A stretch of DNA of 64,000 bases from an uncultured Bacteroidota bacterium (GTDB taxonomy: Bacteria; Bacteroidota; Bacteroidia; JABEUT01): positions 25,515 to 89,514 of the forward strand of contig CAIPDV010000026.1 of the NCBI GenBank assembly GCA_903863935.1. The letters are read 5' to 3'. Position numbers and translations under genes: made by a program. This document shows, piece by piece, positions 1 to 9,085 of the stretch. Position 1 is the stretch's first letter, and each line of letters opens with the position of its first letter. The notes below the pieces were generated by a model that saw only the letters and a list, made by a program, of their open reading frames with translations, searched no databases and had not been told where the DNA came from.

Positions 1-339
1 GGAAAGTTCAGTTTCGCTTGAAATCAGGCGTTGTGAAAGTTGGAGATTTGACATTTCGAGAGAGAAAATTGCAACTGGATTCCCAAAATCAACAGCGGCA
101 TTGCGAGCGAGCGTTATAGCAAGAGCTGTTTTTCCCATACTTGGGCGTCCAGCTAGTATAATAAAGTCCGAGGCTTGCCATCCTGAAGTAAGTCTGTCCA
201 GAAATACGAAGCTACTTGGTACACCGGTCAACCCGTTACCAATGTTCCTCGCATCCTCCATATGTTTAACAGCATTATGTATTAAACTTCCTGCAATTGC
301 AAAATTTCCTTTGCTGGTTTTTTCATTTTTATTTTGCAT
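1..339 (-). CDS. Second DnaB-like helicase gene, 3' part beyond the window
   Basis: This is a reading frame of 113 codons with no stop before the left edge, so the gene is partial. It matches the linker and start of the RecA-like ATPase domain of the dnaB gene immediately upstream almost residue for residue: GSLIH, LTGVPSSF, LDRLTSGWQ, Walker A RPSMGKTALAIT and the FSLEMSNLQL stretch. There is no DnaB N-terminal domain. An in-frame stop lies at 352-354, so ATG at 339 is the first available start, and the protein begins with about 15 polar residues (MQNKNEKTSKGN) before the homology. It lies 26 bp downstream of dnaB on the same strand and is probably co-transcribed. I infer a tandem duplication that lost the helicase-loading/DnaG-interaction domain. 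It could be a functional accessory ATPase or a decaying copy; the part seen has an intact Walker A. Confidence 0.85.
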   Translation of the reverse strand, partial: MQNKNEKTSKGNFAIAGSLIHNAVKHMEDARNIGNGLTGVPSSFVFLDRLTSGWQASDFIILAGRPSMGKTALAITLARNAAVDFGNPVAIFSLEMSNLQLSQRLISSETELS

Positions 340-365
340 ACGAACAAGTATTTAAAAGTGATTTA

Positions 366-1844
366 TCAAAACGGACCTTCTTCTTCTATATCATTCATTT
401 TTGACCCCCGGGTAATCGTTTTCGGTTCGTCTACTTCATAATTATGATAGTCGCTCAAAGAAGGTTCGTCCACAAATTTAGCAAATTCTTTCTGGAATCG
501 TAATTGAACACTATCTAAAGCTCCATTTCTATGCTTTGCAATGATAATTTCTGCAGTGCCGGGAATATTTTCAGGGTCCTGCATATCGTAGTAGTCTTCA
601 CGATAAACGAATAGTACCATATCGGCATCCTGCTCTATAGCTCCCGATTCACGAAGGTCGGACAACTGTGGGCGTTTTGCACCTCCGCGTTGCTCAACCG
701 CACGACTTAACTGGGAAAGTGCAATGATGGGAATATTTAATTCTTTAGCCAAACTTTTCAATGCCCTTGATATCATACTTATTTCCTGTTCGCGGTTACC
801 ACGCATGTTATCGCTACCGCTGGTCATCAATTGAAGATAGTCGATAACTATCATCTTGATATCATGATTTTCTTTCAAACGGCGGGCCTTTGCACGTAAC
901 TCAAAAACAGAAAGTGCCGCCGTATCGTCAATATAAATAGGTGCATCGGAGAGTTTTGCAACTTTGGATGTGAGCTGCTCAAATTCGTAATCTGCCAATT
1001 CTCCTTTTCTCAATTTACTTAATGACAGTTCTGTTTCACTCGATATCAAACGTTGTGCTAACTGTAAGTTTGACATTTCAAGTGAGAACACTGCCACTGC
1101 TGCTCCATGGTCAATGGCTGCATTACGGGCTAAAGTGATTGCTAAAGCCGTTTTACCCATACTCGGACGGGCAGCCAGAATAATAAGGTCGGATGGCTGC
1201 CAACCTGAAGTGAGCCTGTCTAAATTAGTGAAACTGCTGGGAACACCTGTAAGACCGGTACCTCTGTTCCGTGCAGCTTCAACCTGCTTAATTGCATCAT
1301 GGATCAAACTTCCTGCCTTGGCAGGGTCTTTCTTGATGTTCTGGTCGGCAATTGCAAAAAGATTTTTCTCCACTTCATCCAGGAGTACGAACACATCCAT
1401 ACTGTCGTCATAGGAACTTTCAATGGTTTCCGATGAAAAGCGTATCAGCTCACGCTGAATGAATTTTTGAAGAACAATACGGGCATGGTATTCAATATTG
1501 GCTGATGATGCTATTTTACTGGTGAGTTGCGATATATAGTAAGCACCACCAACTGATTCCAGTTCGCTGTTTTTGCGCAATTCATTGGTTACTGTAAGTA
1601 TATCGATTGCTTCAGAGCGTTCAAACAGATGGCGTATAGCTGCAAATATTTTTTTGTTGGCATCTTTATAAAATGCGTCTTCACGCAGGATATCAATAAC
1701 ACTTGTAAGGGCTTCCTTTTCCAGCATAAGTGCACCCAGCACGGCTTCTTCCAGTTCAACAGCTTGCGGGGGCATCTTGCCCATTTCCAATTCCACAAAG
1801 TTGAGGGCTGTGTTCTTTTTATTATATTGTTTCTTATTATTCAT
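366..1844 (-). CDS. dnaB: Replicative DNA helicase DnaB
   Basis: Hexameric 5'-3' helicase that unwinds DNA at the replication fork and recruits primase. The 492 residues match the usual family length. The DnaB N-terminal domain covers roughly residues 25-130 (starting PPQAVELEEAVLGALML), and the RecA-like ATPase domain about 190-465. Walker A is ARPSMGKT (225-232), Walker B is IVIDY (332-336), motif H3 is ALSQLSRAVEQR (375-386), followed by the RPQLSDLRESGAIEQDAD block. The Lys/Asn-rich N-terminus (MNNKKQYNKKN) and acidic C-tail (DIEEEGPF) are typical of Bacteroidota copies. No intein interrupts it. It is followed after 26 bp by a shortened dnaB paralogue. Confidence 0.97.
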   Translation of the reverse strand: MNNKKQYNKKNTALNFVELEMGKMPPQAVELEEAVLGALMLEKEALTSVIDILREDAFYKDANKKIFAAIRHLFERSEAIDILTVTNELRKNSELESVGGAYYISQLTSKIASSANIEYHARIVLQKFIQRELIRFSSETIESSYDDSMDVFVLLDEVEKNLFAIADQNIKKDPAKAGSLIHDAIKQVEAARNRGTGLTGVPSSFTNLDRLTSGWQPSDLIILAARPSMGKTALAITLARNAAIDHGAAVAVFSLEMSNLQLAQRLISSETELSLSKLRKGELADYEFEQLTSKVAKLSDAPIYIDDTAALSVFELRAKARRLKENHDIKMIVIDYLQLMTSGSDNMRGNREQEISMISRALKSLAKELNIPIIALSQLSRAVEQRGGAKRPQLSDLRESGAIEQDADMVLFVYREDYYDMQDPENIPGTAEIIIAKHRNGALDSVQLRFQKEFAKFVDEPSLSDYHNYEVDEPKTITRGSKMNDIEEEGPF

Positions 1845-1999
1845 TTTAGCTAAAACAAATTACATTTTTTTCTTTTGGGGAACCAAAAATATAAAAATAC
1901 AAATGCGGTCAGGGTCAGAACTTATGAACAATGCCTAAACGCGCTATAAATAAATGGTTTATATTTCCCTCGTAAACCTTTTTTTTGTAAATTTACACA

Positions 2000-3307
2000 A
2001 TGGAAAGGAAAGCGGCAATTCTTTTTTTATTTCTTTTTTCCGGATTATATTCCTGTAAGAAGGATTCTCCCGCAGGTTATCCTACTCTTACCCTGAACTC
2101 ACCCTATAATCTTGAATATTTTAATGTCCCCGGCACTATTCATGTTACAGGTCATGCGAGCGATTTCAGGTCGTTAACGTCTATTACCATTAGCCTTACA
2201 AACAGCCAAAGTATACCTGTGGAACAAACAGTGTCGCTTACTATAACTTCCAATAACATGGATTTTTCATGTAATTATTCCCTTAGTGATGTTCACCTTT
2301 CAAGCGGACAATACTATATTACTATTAAAGCATTTAATGGCACAAACACTACCAGTGCGTTTCAGAAAATTTATATTGATGCCTTACCAACACGGAGGAC
2401 GGCTATTTATGCTATTACACGCAATAGTGCTGGGGTTCATGCCTGGGGTATCGATTCTTCATTTAAGGTTTCCCCTTCATTGAGTTATACTGTTCCAGGT
2501 GATTATTCTTCATCTGATATTGATTGCTATTACCAGCAGCTATATACAGCGGGAAAAGACTCGGGCAATGTGAATGTGTATTCTGTGCCGGATGTAACTC
2601 CTTACTGGAGTTTACCTGCAACTATTGGATCGTCTCCATTCTTTACAAATGTTTATTGTAATGTCGATAATGAGTTTGTTTCCTATTACCTGGGCTATAT
2701 TAAGTGCTACAATCACCGGGGCGTGTTACAATCTGTTTATAACAGCCTGTTCGGGTATTACCCAATCAAAACATTTTTGTGGAGTGGATGGCTTTTCGCC
2801 GAACAAAAGGATATTTCCTCATCACAGGAATATCTGCTGAGTTACTATGCCTCAACCACAGCTTCTTATCAGCAAGCATTGTTGGCAGGCCCTATGGTGG
2901 CTATGTATGGATATGATAATAATGATCTTTTCGTTTTTGGAAATACTGCCTCAAGTGGTGCATACATGCAACTTTACAATATTAATACCAATCTCTTTTT
3001 CTCACCTGTTTCTTTAAGTGCTTACGGACAATTATTATCGGTGGCGCAGGTAAATGAAAATACATATTTACTGAGCTTTAATAATGGAACGATATACCAA
3101 TACACATACAACCCAAATAGTATTGTACCATATATCGGTGGCACCATTGCTTCAAATGTGAGGTATGACAGCATAAATAACCAGGTGGTCACTTCGGCCG
3201 GAAATACGGTGAATGCTTATAACTATGGAATCAGTAACGCCACGCTTGTTAACTCAGTTATTTTAGCCGATAGTATTCGGGATATAAGGGTGCTTTATAA
3301 TAAGTAA
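2000..3307 (+). CDS. Secreted lipoprotein, Ig-like domain plus probable beta-propeller, function unknown
   Basis: I do not recognise a named family. The 435-residue product starts with a lipoprotein signal peptide whose lipobox is GLYSC with Cys19, so it is probably anchored to a membrane and faces the periplasm or cell surface. Residues about 28-125 look like an Ig/PKD-type beta sandwich (TLTLNSPYN at the start, YYITIKAFNGTN at the end). The remainder is rich in Tyr, Ser and Asn and contains repeated short beta-strand patterns suggesting a propeller-like fold. It is a single gene between dnaB and convergent holB, and ends 14 bp from the holB stop. Function cannot be assigned. Confidence 0.8.
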   Translation: MERKAAILFLFLFSGLYSCKKDSPAGYPTLTLNSPYNLEYFNVPGTIHVTGHASDFRSLTSITISLTNSQSIPVEQTVSLTITSNNMDFSCNYSLSDVHLSSGQYYITIKAFNGTNTTSAFQKIYIDALPTRRTAIYAITRNSAGVHAWGIDSSFKVSPSLSYTVPGDYSSSDIDCYYQQLYTAGKDSGNVNVYSVPDVTPYWSLPATIGSSPFFTNVYCNVDNEFVSYYLGYIKCYNHRGVLQSVYNSLFGYYPIKTFLWSGWLFAEQKDISSSQEYLLSYYASTTASYQQALLAGPMVAMYGYDNNDLFVFGNTASSGAYMQLYNINTNLFFSPVSLSAYGQLLSVAQVNENTYLLSFNNGTIYQYTYNPNSIVPYIGGTIASNVRYDSINNQVVTSAGNTVNAYNYGISNATLVNSVILADSIRDIRVLYNK

Positions 3308-3321
3308 AACGAAATATTTAT

Positions 3322-4452
3322 CTACGCCGATTTTTTCCGCTGAGGGAAATAATTATGAATCTTTATTGAAACACTCATAAATAATATTTTGGTGTGAGCG
3401 TTACGTTCAATGGCGTAGTACGCACTATTGAGTTCTTCTGCAATCTGTGCACCGTTCTCATAACTAATAAAAGGCGAAAACTTATTCAGGAAGTCCTGAT
3501 CGATGGGATTAATTCCGGTGGGATAATTTAATCCGAGCAAAATACTCTGGCGAATTGTTTTGATGGCAAAACCAATAAATTGTTTTTGCTTTTCCCTTCC
3601 GATAGATGCCACTTCGTTGATCCATTCAGAAAGTTTCAAACCATCCATGTTCAGGCAAACCCGCATCCAGGCTTGAAAACGCTGCATATTAAACTCGGCA
3701 TCCACCTCGCCTTTCACCATCATTTGTGCAAGTCGGTAGTTACCTTCAGAGGCTTTGGCAATTGCAGATGCAATCTCAGGTGCAAGACCATGCTGTTGAA
3801 TTATGGCATCCGCAATTTCATTTTCAGCGCATCGTAAAACCTTTGTCAGTTGCGTACGCGAGAGTATAGTGGCAAGCATCTGGCTGCTTTCCGAAACCAG
3901 AATAAAAAGAGTTTTATCCGGCGGTTCTTCCAACAATTTCAATAATTTGTTTGCCGTTTGGTTGTTCATTCTTTCTGGCATCCAGATGATCATGGTTTTG
4001 TAATTGCCTTCCATAGCCATCAGGCTCATTTTATGTAAAATGTCTTTGCTTTCTTCAACTGCTATTGTGGGTTGCTTGTTTTCGGCCCCAATAAAATCCA
4101 TCCAGTCGGCAAGTGAAAAATAGGGGTCGTTCAGGAAGGCTTCTGTCCATTCGCGAAACAGATCGGAACTCTTCTCAACACCTTTTTCTTTTGATAATGC
4201 AACCGGGTAAACAAAATGTACATCGGGATGGGAAAGCCTACCAATACGGTGGCACTGGCTGCATTTTCCGCAGGAATCATTTTCACCTTTATCGGCGCAA
4301 AATAAATATTGAATATACGCTAAAGCAAGTGGCAATGCACCGCTGCCTTCTGCACCCAGAAACATTTGTGCATGGCTTATCCTGCCATCGTTAATGCTTT
4401 TTATCATGGACTGCTTCAATGCTCCATGTCCTACTATATCCTTAAATTGCAT
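3322..4452 (-). CDS. holB: DNA polymerase III delta' subunit
   Basis: Clamp-loader stator subunit, 376 residues. The AAA+ fold is recognisable from the start (FKDIVGHGALKQSM). The Walker A position reads GAEGSGALPLA, so the conserved Lys-Thr is missing; delta' subunits do not need ATP hydrolysis. A four-cysteine zinc-module pattern follows (C, then CGKC and C, within residues 52-66). The later NQTANKLLKLLEEPP motif is the family's hallmark, and the SRC arginine-finger motif appears as SRT. It sits 10 bp downstream of ribBA on the same strand. Identification is firm; ATPase inactivity is inferred from the degenerate Walker A. Confidence 0.93.
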   Translation of the reverse strand: MQFKDIVGHGALKQSMIKSINDGRISHAQMFLGAEGSGALPLALAYIQYLFCADKGENDSCGKCSQCHRIGRLSHPDVHFVYPVALSKEKGVEKSSDLFREWTEAFLNDPYFSLADWMDFIGAENKQPTIAVEESKDILHKMSLMAMEGNYKTMIIWMPERMNNQTANKLLKLLEEPPDKTLFILVSESSQMLATILSRTQLTKVLRCAENEIADAIIQQHGLAPEIASAIAKASEGNYRLAQMMVKGEVDAEFNMQRFQAWMRVCLNMDGLKLSEWINEVASIGREKQKQFIGFAIKTIRQSILLGLNYPTGINPIDQDFLNKFSPFISYENGAQIAEELNSAYYAIERNAHTKILFMSVSIKIHNYFPQRKKSA

Positions 4453-4462
4453 GAAGGCGAAT

Positions 4463-5683
4463 CTAATTATTTTCGTCCAAATGCAGTGTGTGACCCATTT
4501 TATCCCGTTTCGTTTGCAGGTAAAAATGGTTATGCGGATTAGATGCTATTTCCAATGGAATATTTTCCACTATTTCCAATCCATAACCTAACAAACCAAC
4601 CCGCTTTTTCGGATTATTGGTCATAAGTTTGAGTTTGGTTACATTTAAGTCGCGGAGGATTTGTGCACCTACTCCATAATCCCGTTCATCGGGTTTAAAA
4701 CCTAATTCAATATTTGCTTCTACGGTATCTCTTCCTTCTTCCTGCAATTTATATGCACGGAGCTTATTTAGCAAACCTATTCCTCTACCTTCCTGATTAA
4801 TATAAACAACCACGCCTTTACCTTCTTTTTCTATCATCTCCATGGCTTTGTGCAGTTGTGAGCCACAATCGCACCGCAACGAACCAAAGATATCTCCGGT
4901 AACACAGGATGAGTGCATACGAACGGGAACTGATTCACCTTTTTTCCAGGTGCCTTTTACCAATGCAATATGTTCCTGGTCGTTGGTAGTTTGGCGGTAT
5001 GCAATGAGTTTGAAGGTTCCCCACTTGGTAGGCATCTTCACTTCAATATCACGGGTGATGATGGTTTCCTTGTTCAATCGATATTCAATCAGATCTTTTA
5101 TCGAAATTACTTTCATGTCGAACTTTTTGGCAATCTCCAAAAGTTGCGGAAGCCTTGCCATTGAACCATCTTCATTCATCACCTCAATCAATGCACCTAT
5201 AGGCTCAAATCCGGCGAGCCTTGCCAAATCAATAGCAGCTTCAGTATGTCCTGCTCTGCGCAGTACTCCACCTTTTACAGCCCTGAGCGGGAAAATATGT
5301 CCGGGGCGGCCGAAGTCCGATGCTTTTGTAGATATTTTAGAAAGTGCTTGAATAGTTTTTGCCCTATCATGTGCTGATACACCTGTAGTGCAGCCATGCC
5401 CAAGTAAATCTACAGTAACCGTAAAAGGGGTTTGATGTAATGATGTGTTTTGAGTTACCATCATTTCCAATCCCAGTTCGCGGCAACGGTCTTCCTCTAC
5501 TGGCGCACAAAGTAAACCACGGCCATACTGGGTCATGAAATTTACCATTTCAGGTGTTACATTTCGGGCAGCAGTAATAAAATCCCCTTCATTTTCGCGG
5601 TCTTCATCATCTACTACAATAACTAATTTGCCCTTCTTAATATCATCAATAGCACTTTCTATATCGGACAATTGTCTTTCCAT
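4463..5683 (-). CDS. ribBA: Bifunctional DHBP synthase / GTP cyclohydrolase II
   Basis: Supplies both precursors of riboflavin: 3,4-dihydroxy-2-butanone 4-phosphate from ribulose 5-phosphate, and the pyrimidine from GTP. The 406-residue fusion has an N-terminal RibB domain (about 1-205), with the acidic metal-binding motif [11 protein letters not shown] and [13 protein letters not shown]. The C-terminal RibA domain (about 206-400) has the zinc cysteines of [18 protein letters not shown] and the GTP-binding GRGIGL. Length and domain order are standard. It lies 9 bp downstream of the DUF2480 gene and 10 bp upstream of holB, suggesting a three-gene minus-strand operon. No FMN riboswitch was recognised upstream. 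Confidence 0.97.
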   Translation of the reverse strand: MERQLSDIESAIDDIKKGKLVIVVDDEDRENEGDFITAARNVTPEMVNFMTQYGRGLLCAPVEEDRCRELGLEMMVTQNTSLHQTPFTVTVDLLGHGCTTGVSAHDRAKTIQALSKISTKASDFGRPGHIFPLRAVKGGVLRRAGHTEAAIDLARLAGFEPIGALIEVMNEDGSMARLPQLLEIAKKFDMKVISIKDLIEYRLNKETIITRDIEVKMPTKWGTFKLIAYRQTTNDQEHIALVKGTWKKGESVPVRMHSSCVTGDIFGSLRCDCGSQLHKAMEMIEKEGKGVVVYINQEGRGIGLLNKLRAYKLQEEGRDTVEANIELGFKPDERDYGVGAQILRDLNVTKLKLMTNNPKKRVGLLGYGLEIVENIPLEIASNPHNHFYLQTKRDKMGHTLHLDENN

Positions 5684-5692
5684 ATGGAATAA

Positions 5693-6232
5693 TTAAACAG
5701 TTAATTCAGATTTTGATTTATAGATTGGCACATTGGAACAAGCCTCACCATACATAATGCTTTTCGCAAATGGTTTGAGCAAAGTAACAGCATCGGAGAA
5801 AGCCGAAACAGGTAACTCTTTATCTCCGCATCCGCGAATCATCACACGTTTGTCTTTGTAATTTTCCGGATGCAATTTTTCTTTTAGTGATTCACTGAAA
5901 ATAATTGCTTCCAGCGTGTCCCTGTTTCCCGAAACTACCTTTTTTGCATAGGGTTGTAGTTCCGAAGCTAGAAGCATATAGGTCCATTGCGGAATAATAG
6001 CATCAGCCGTGGAAGTAATAGCCACATACTTATTTTTATACTTTGTCCAGTCCTCATTTTTCAAAAAAGTCCTGAAATCTTTTTCACGCAGAATAAGCCC
6101 TTCAAAAAGATGCTCTTTAAGGTCAATAATAACCCGTTCGCCTTCGGGGTAAAAATCACCGAGGTTAAGCGGCTCAAGGCTGCTGTTGGCTACTTTATTC
6201 TTAATTTCTTCCGTTTCGTTTTCCATGTTCAA
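5693..6232 (-). CDS. DUF2480 family protein
   Basis: Conserved Bacteroidota protein of unknown function, 179 residues, recognised by the pattern around [21 protein letters not shown], the central [17 protein letters not shown], and a C-terminal [11 protein letters not shown]. It has no signal peptide or membrane segment, so it is probably cytoplasmic. The single Cys pair near the C-terminus (RGCGDKE and EACSN) may be structural or metal-binding; that is inference. It is the first gene of the probable DUF2480-ribBA-holB operon and is divergent from pepT. Confidence 0.8.
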   Translation of the reverse strand: MNMENETEEIKNKVANSSLEPLNLGDFYPEGERVIIDLKEHLFEGLILREKDFRTFLKNEDWTKYKNKYVAITSTADAIIPQWTYMLLASELQPYAKKVVSGNRDTLEAIIFSESLKEKLHPENYKDKRVMIRGCGDKELPVSAFSDAVTLLKPFAKSIMYGEACSNVPIYKSKSELTV

Positions 6233-6261
6233 TTTTGCTGCGCAAAGATAGGCAAAATAGA

Positions 6262-6340
6262 GATAAGAGATAAGATATAAGTGATGAGTGTGTTATGCGG
6301 TTTTTGCTTATCTCTTATCACTCAACACTTATCACTATTT
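6262..6340. repeat. Low-complexity inverted-repeat spacer
   Basis: The divergent spacer between DUF2480 and pepT is built from near-repeats of GATAAG and GTGATGAG. It contains an exact 13-bp inverted repeat, GATAAGAGATAAG at 6262-6274 and its complement at 6307-6319, followed by looser CACTCAACACTTATCAC matches. It could form a hairpin. It belongs to a set of word-filled spacers seen elsewhere in this window. Confidence 0.75.
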
Positions 6341-6343
6341 TCT

Positions 6344-6351
6344 TACATTTG
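6344..6351 (+). promoter_or_regulatory. Candidate Bacteroidota -7 box for pepT
   Basis: TACATTTG matches the Bacteroidota TAnnTTTG box and lies 5 bp before the chosen pepT ATG, implying a very short leader. No clear -33 TTTG is seen at the usual spacing. Confidence 0.4.
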
Positions 6352-6355
6352 CCGT

Positions 6356-7597
6356 ATGATTACACCAAACGCAGTAACGGAGCGCTTTTTGCGCTATGTA
6401 AAGATTGACACCCAATCGGATCCCGAATCACCTACTATTCCATCAACGGAAAAGCAGAAGAACCTGGCAAAAGTTTTGGTGGAAGAACTAAAAGCAATTG
6501 GCATTAAAGATGCCGAATTGGACGAATATGGCTACATCTATGCCACTATTCCATCTACTACGGATAAGAATGTGCCGGTGCTTTGCTTTTGCTCGCACAT
6601 GGATACTTCGCCTGATTGCACGGGGGCGAATGTGAACCCCATCATTCATAAAAATTATCAGGGAGGAAATATTCAATTGCCGAATGATAAAACGCAAGTG
6701 CTGACTCCTGCAGCTCATCCCGATTTATTGAATCAAATTGGAAATGATATTGTAACTACGGATGGAACTACCCTGCTGGGAGCTGATAATAAAGCAGGAC
6801 TTGCAGAAATTATGGCTGCCGCAGAATATTTAATGAGCCACCCGGAAGTAAAACACGGAACCATTCGAATATTATTTACACCTGATGAAGAAATTGGAAG
6901 AGGAGTAGATAAAGTAGATATGAAAAAGCTTGGCGCACAATTTGGTTACACGATGGATGGAGAATCACTCGGACATATTGAAGCGGAGAATTTTTCAGCC
7001 GATGCAGTAACAATTGCTATTACAGGTGTTAGCGTTCATCCCGGATTTGCCAAAGGAAAAATGGAAAGCGCCATTAAAATAGTATCTGAAATAGTGACTC
7101 AATTACCAAAAGATACTTGCTCTCCCGAATCTACACAAGATATGGAAGGCTTTGTGCATCCTACCTCCATCAGTGGTAGTTTGGAACAAGCTACACTCAA
7201 GTTTATTATTCGTGATTTTGTTACCGAAGGCTTGAAAGGAAAAGAGGATATGCTAAGAGAAATCACGGAGAAGGTTTTGAAAAATTATCCCAATTCTACA
7301 TACATGTTTAAGGTGACCGAGCAATACCGCAATATGAAAGAGATAATTGACCAGCATCCTCAGGTAATACAATATGCCGAAGAGGCAGTAAAGCGTTCGG
7401 GTATTAACGCGCACATGCAAAGCATACGTGGAGGAACAGATGGCTCAAGGCTTTCATTCATGGGAATGCCATGCCCGAATATTTTTGCAGGAGAGCATGC
7501 TTTCCACGGCAAACAGGAATGGGTAAGTGTGCAGGATATGCAAAAAGCTGCAGAAGTAGTGGTTAATATTTGCAGGGTTTGGGAGGAGAGGAGCTAA
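6356..7597 (+). CDS. pepT: Peptidase T (tripeptide aminopeptidase)
   Basis: Cytoplasmic M20-family zinc aminopeptidase that removes the N-terminal residue from tripeptides. I chose ATG at 6356, giving 413 residues as in the family, rather than the in-frame ATG at 6281, whose extra 25 residues are encoded by the repeat-filled spacer. Metal and catalytic motifs are present: SHMDTSPD (His81, Asp83), GADNKAGLAEI, the Glu pair in TPDEEIGRGVD, DGESLGHIEAEN, and the C-terminal GGTDGSRLSFMG and AGEHAFHG with the last zinc ligand. It is divergent from the DUF2480-ribBA-holB operon. Confidence 0.95.
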   Translation: MITPNAVTERFLRYVKIDTQSDPESPTIPSTEKQKNLAKVLVEELKAIGIKDAELDEYGYIYATIPSTTDKNVPVLCFCSHMDTSPDCTGANVNPIIHKNYQGGNIQLPNDKTQVLTPAAHPDLLNQIGNDIVTTDGTTLLGADNKAGLAEIMAAAEYLMSHPEVKHGTIRILFTPDEEIGRGVDKVDMKKLGAQFGYTMDGESLGHIEAENFSADAVTIAITGVSVHPGFAKGKMESAIKIVSEIVTQLPKDTCSPESTQDMEGFVHPTSISGSLEQATLKFIIRDFVTEGLKGKEDMLREITEKVLKNYPNSTYMFKVTEQYRNMKEIIDQHPQVIQYAEEAVKRSGINAHMQSIRGGTDGSRLSFMGMPCPNIFAGEHAFHGKQEWVSVQDMQKAAEVVVNICRVWEERS

Positions 7598-7615
7598 TTT
7601 TATAAATATACCATT

Positions 7616-8173
7616 ATGTTACCAACACCAGAGCAAATATCTCAAGTAAAAGCAATATTACAATCAGCTTTCCGGCAACTTGTTTTAAACGATAAAGAAA
7701 TATTTAGTACAGACCTGAAACAGGAACCAATAGTTTCTAATATAGAACAGGATTTAAATAGGAAACTTCATGAAATAACCATCAATCATCGCCTTGCATA
7801 TTACATAGAAAATATCATCAAAGAAATAGCAGAGTTAAAAGAATACAATGTAGATATTGAATATAATAGATTTTATAATGGACGTAAAGAATTAAACATA
7901 GGGGCGCAAGTGATTATTGCAAGACCCGATATTATAATACATTCAAGAACGAATCAGGCTATACATCCACAACACTATCTCGTTATTGAAGCTAAAAAGG
8001 CGGCTATTACTCAAGATGATATAGATAAAATAAAAGGCTTTATTTCTGACAATAATTACAACTATCTTTTTGGATTAACTATTTCATACAATGGAACTGA
8101 AAAAACTATAATTTGTACATTATATTATTTTAATAGGAATGGAATAATATGGGAAAATCTTTCAATTAGTTAG
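7616..8173 (+). CDS. Stand-alone HsdR_N-like PD-(D/E)XK nuclease-fold protein
   Basis: A 185-residue soluble protein resembling the N-terminal nuclease domain of type I restriction R subunits but without any helicase part. The likely active site is PDIII (Asp near residue 103) followed, after a spacer, by VIEAKKA (Glu-x-Lys near 124-126), the classical PD-(D/E)XK pattern. The N-terminal half is helical, with a charged ENIIKEIAELKEYNVD stretch. It is 18 bp after pepT and 4 bp before the Mrr-like nuclease gene, so the two nuclease genes are very likely co-expressed. Similar isolated domains occur in Bacteroidota; whether this one cuts DNA is unproven. Confidence 0.7.
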   Translation: MLPTPEQISQVKAILQSAFRQLVLNDKEIFSTDLKQEPIVSNIEQDLNRKLHEITINHRLAYYIENIIKEIAELKEYNVDIEYNRFYNGRKELNIGAQVIIARPDIIIHSRTNQAIHPQHYLVIEAKKAAITQDDIDKIKGFISDNNYNYLFGLTISYNGTEKTIICTLYYFNRNGIIWENLSIS

Positions 8174-8177
8174 CAAA

Positions 8178-9074
8178 ATGTCAAATGTAAGACCAACCTT
8201 AGAGCAATTTGGAATTACGGAATCTGATTTGAAATTTTGCCAAGAGATTGACACGAAAGAAAAAGAGTACAAGAAATCTTTATATACTTTAGGAAATCGG
8301 ATATTCTTCATTTTTCTGATTACTCTTAGTATTATTTCTTTTTGTCTATATGGCTTTAGGAGCGGACTATTTTCTATTTTCTTATTTTTTATACCCTTTT
8401 ATTTTGTGATGATTATTATTTTAAAAATAGGGGAAACGATGATTACCAAATATGTTAGAAGCTTATTTCATCCTGAAATTATTGAAAAGATAAGGTTGAT
8501 GAATGCAATAAAAATCAAGTATGATAAGTATTTAATAGAGGAAAAAGAGTACTTAAGGACCCTTGGCGAAGAGAATAAAACGAGAGAAATTGAAAGAAGA
8601 CGAAAAGAGCAAGAAGAATACCAAGCCAAACTTAATTTACTCAGGTTCAATAGGGAGTACTGGACCAATTTAAGTGGATTGGAATTCGAAGGAGAAGTTG
8701 CTGAATTATTTAAGCGGTGCGGTTTTACTGCGGTGAAGGTTACTCCTCCATCTGGTGATTTTGGTGTTGATATTATAATGAAAAAGGATAATTTAAACTA
8801 TGTTGTCCAATGTAAAAATTGGGCAGATCCAATTCCGCCTTCTGAAGTTATTCAATTATTTGGAGCATTCCATTCGGCAAAAGTAGATAAAGCGATTTTT
8901 GTAGGTTCAGGAGGATTTAGCGCAAATTCTATTCAATGGGCTCGTAACAAGCCTATTGAATTTATTGATAGTGAAAAGCTTATTGAAATGCAAGAAACAA
9001 ATCAATACATTCCCTATACTTCAAATTCTATTTGGAATACCGAAAGGAAAAAGCAATGGAGATTAAAGAAATAA
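8178..9074 (+). CDS. Membrane-anchored Mrr-like restriction endonuclease
   Basis: 298 residues. Two adjacent hydrophobic segments lie near residues 37-58 and 62-78 (FFIFLITLSIISFCLYGF, then FSIFLFFIPFYFVMIIIL). A charged helical region (about 105-155, rich in Glu, Lys and Arg) probably forms a coiled coil, and residues about 163-280 form an Mrr-type catalytic domain. Catalytic residues are visible in GDFGVDII (Asp) and VVQCKNW (Gln-x-Lys), after the family's EFEGEVAELFKRCGF opening. Mrr enzymes cleave modified DNA; a membrane anchor would place cleavage at the inner membrane. The preceding gene, 4 bp away, encodes another nuclease-fold protein. Assignment of the catalytic domain is firm; target and biological role are inferred. 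Confidence 0.82.
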   Translation: MSNVRPTLEQFGITESDLKFCQEIDTKEKEYKKSLYTLGNRIFFIFLITLSIISFCLYGFRSGLFSIFLFFIPFYFVMIIILKIGETMITKYVRSLFHPEIIEKIRLMNAIKIKYDKYLIEEKEYLRTLGEENKTREIERRRKEQEEYQAKLNLLRFNREYWTNLSGLEFEGEVAELFKRCGFTAVKVTPPSGDFGVDIIMKKDNLNYVVQCKNWADPIPPSEVIQLFGAFHSAKVDKAIFVGSGGFSANSIQWARNKPIEFIDSEKLIEMQETNQYIPYTSNSIWNTERKKQWRLKK

Positions 9075-9085
9075 AGAATAGAGTT

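Noticed and set aside
3322-4452. Degenerate Walker A of holB as a sign of decay
   Set aside because: Delta' subunits commonly lack ATPase function, so this is normal for the family.
4842-5351. 169-codon plus-strand frame antisense to ribBA
   Set aside because: ribBA is certain on the minus strand, and the plus-strand translation has no family features.
6281-6355. Upstream ATG for pepT
   Set aside because: The added 25 residues are encoded by an inverted-repeat spacer and the downstream start gives the family's normal length and N-terminus.
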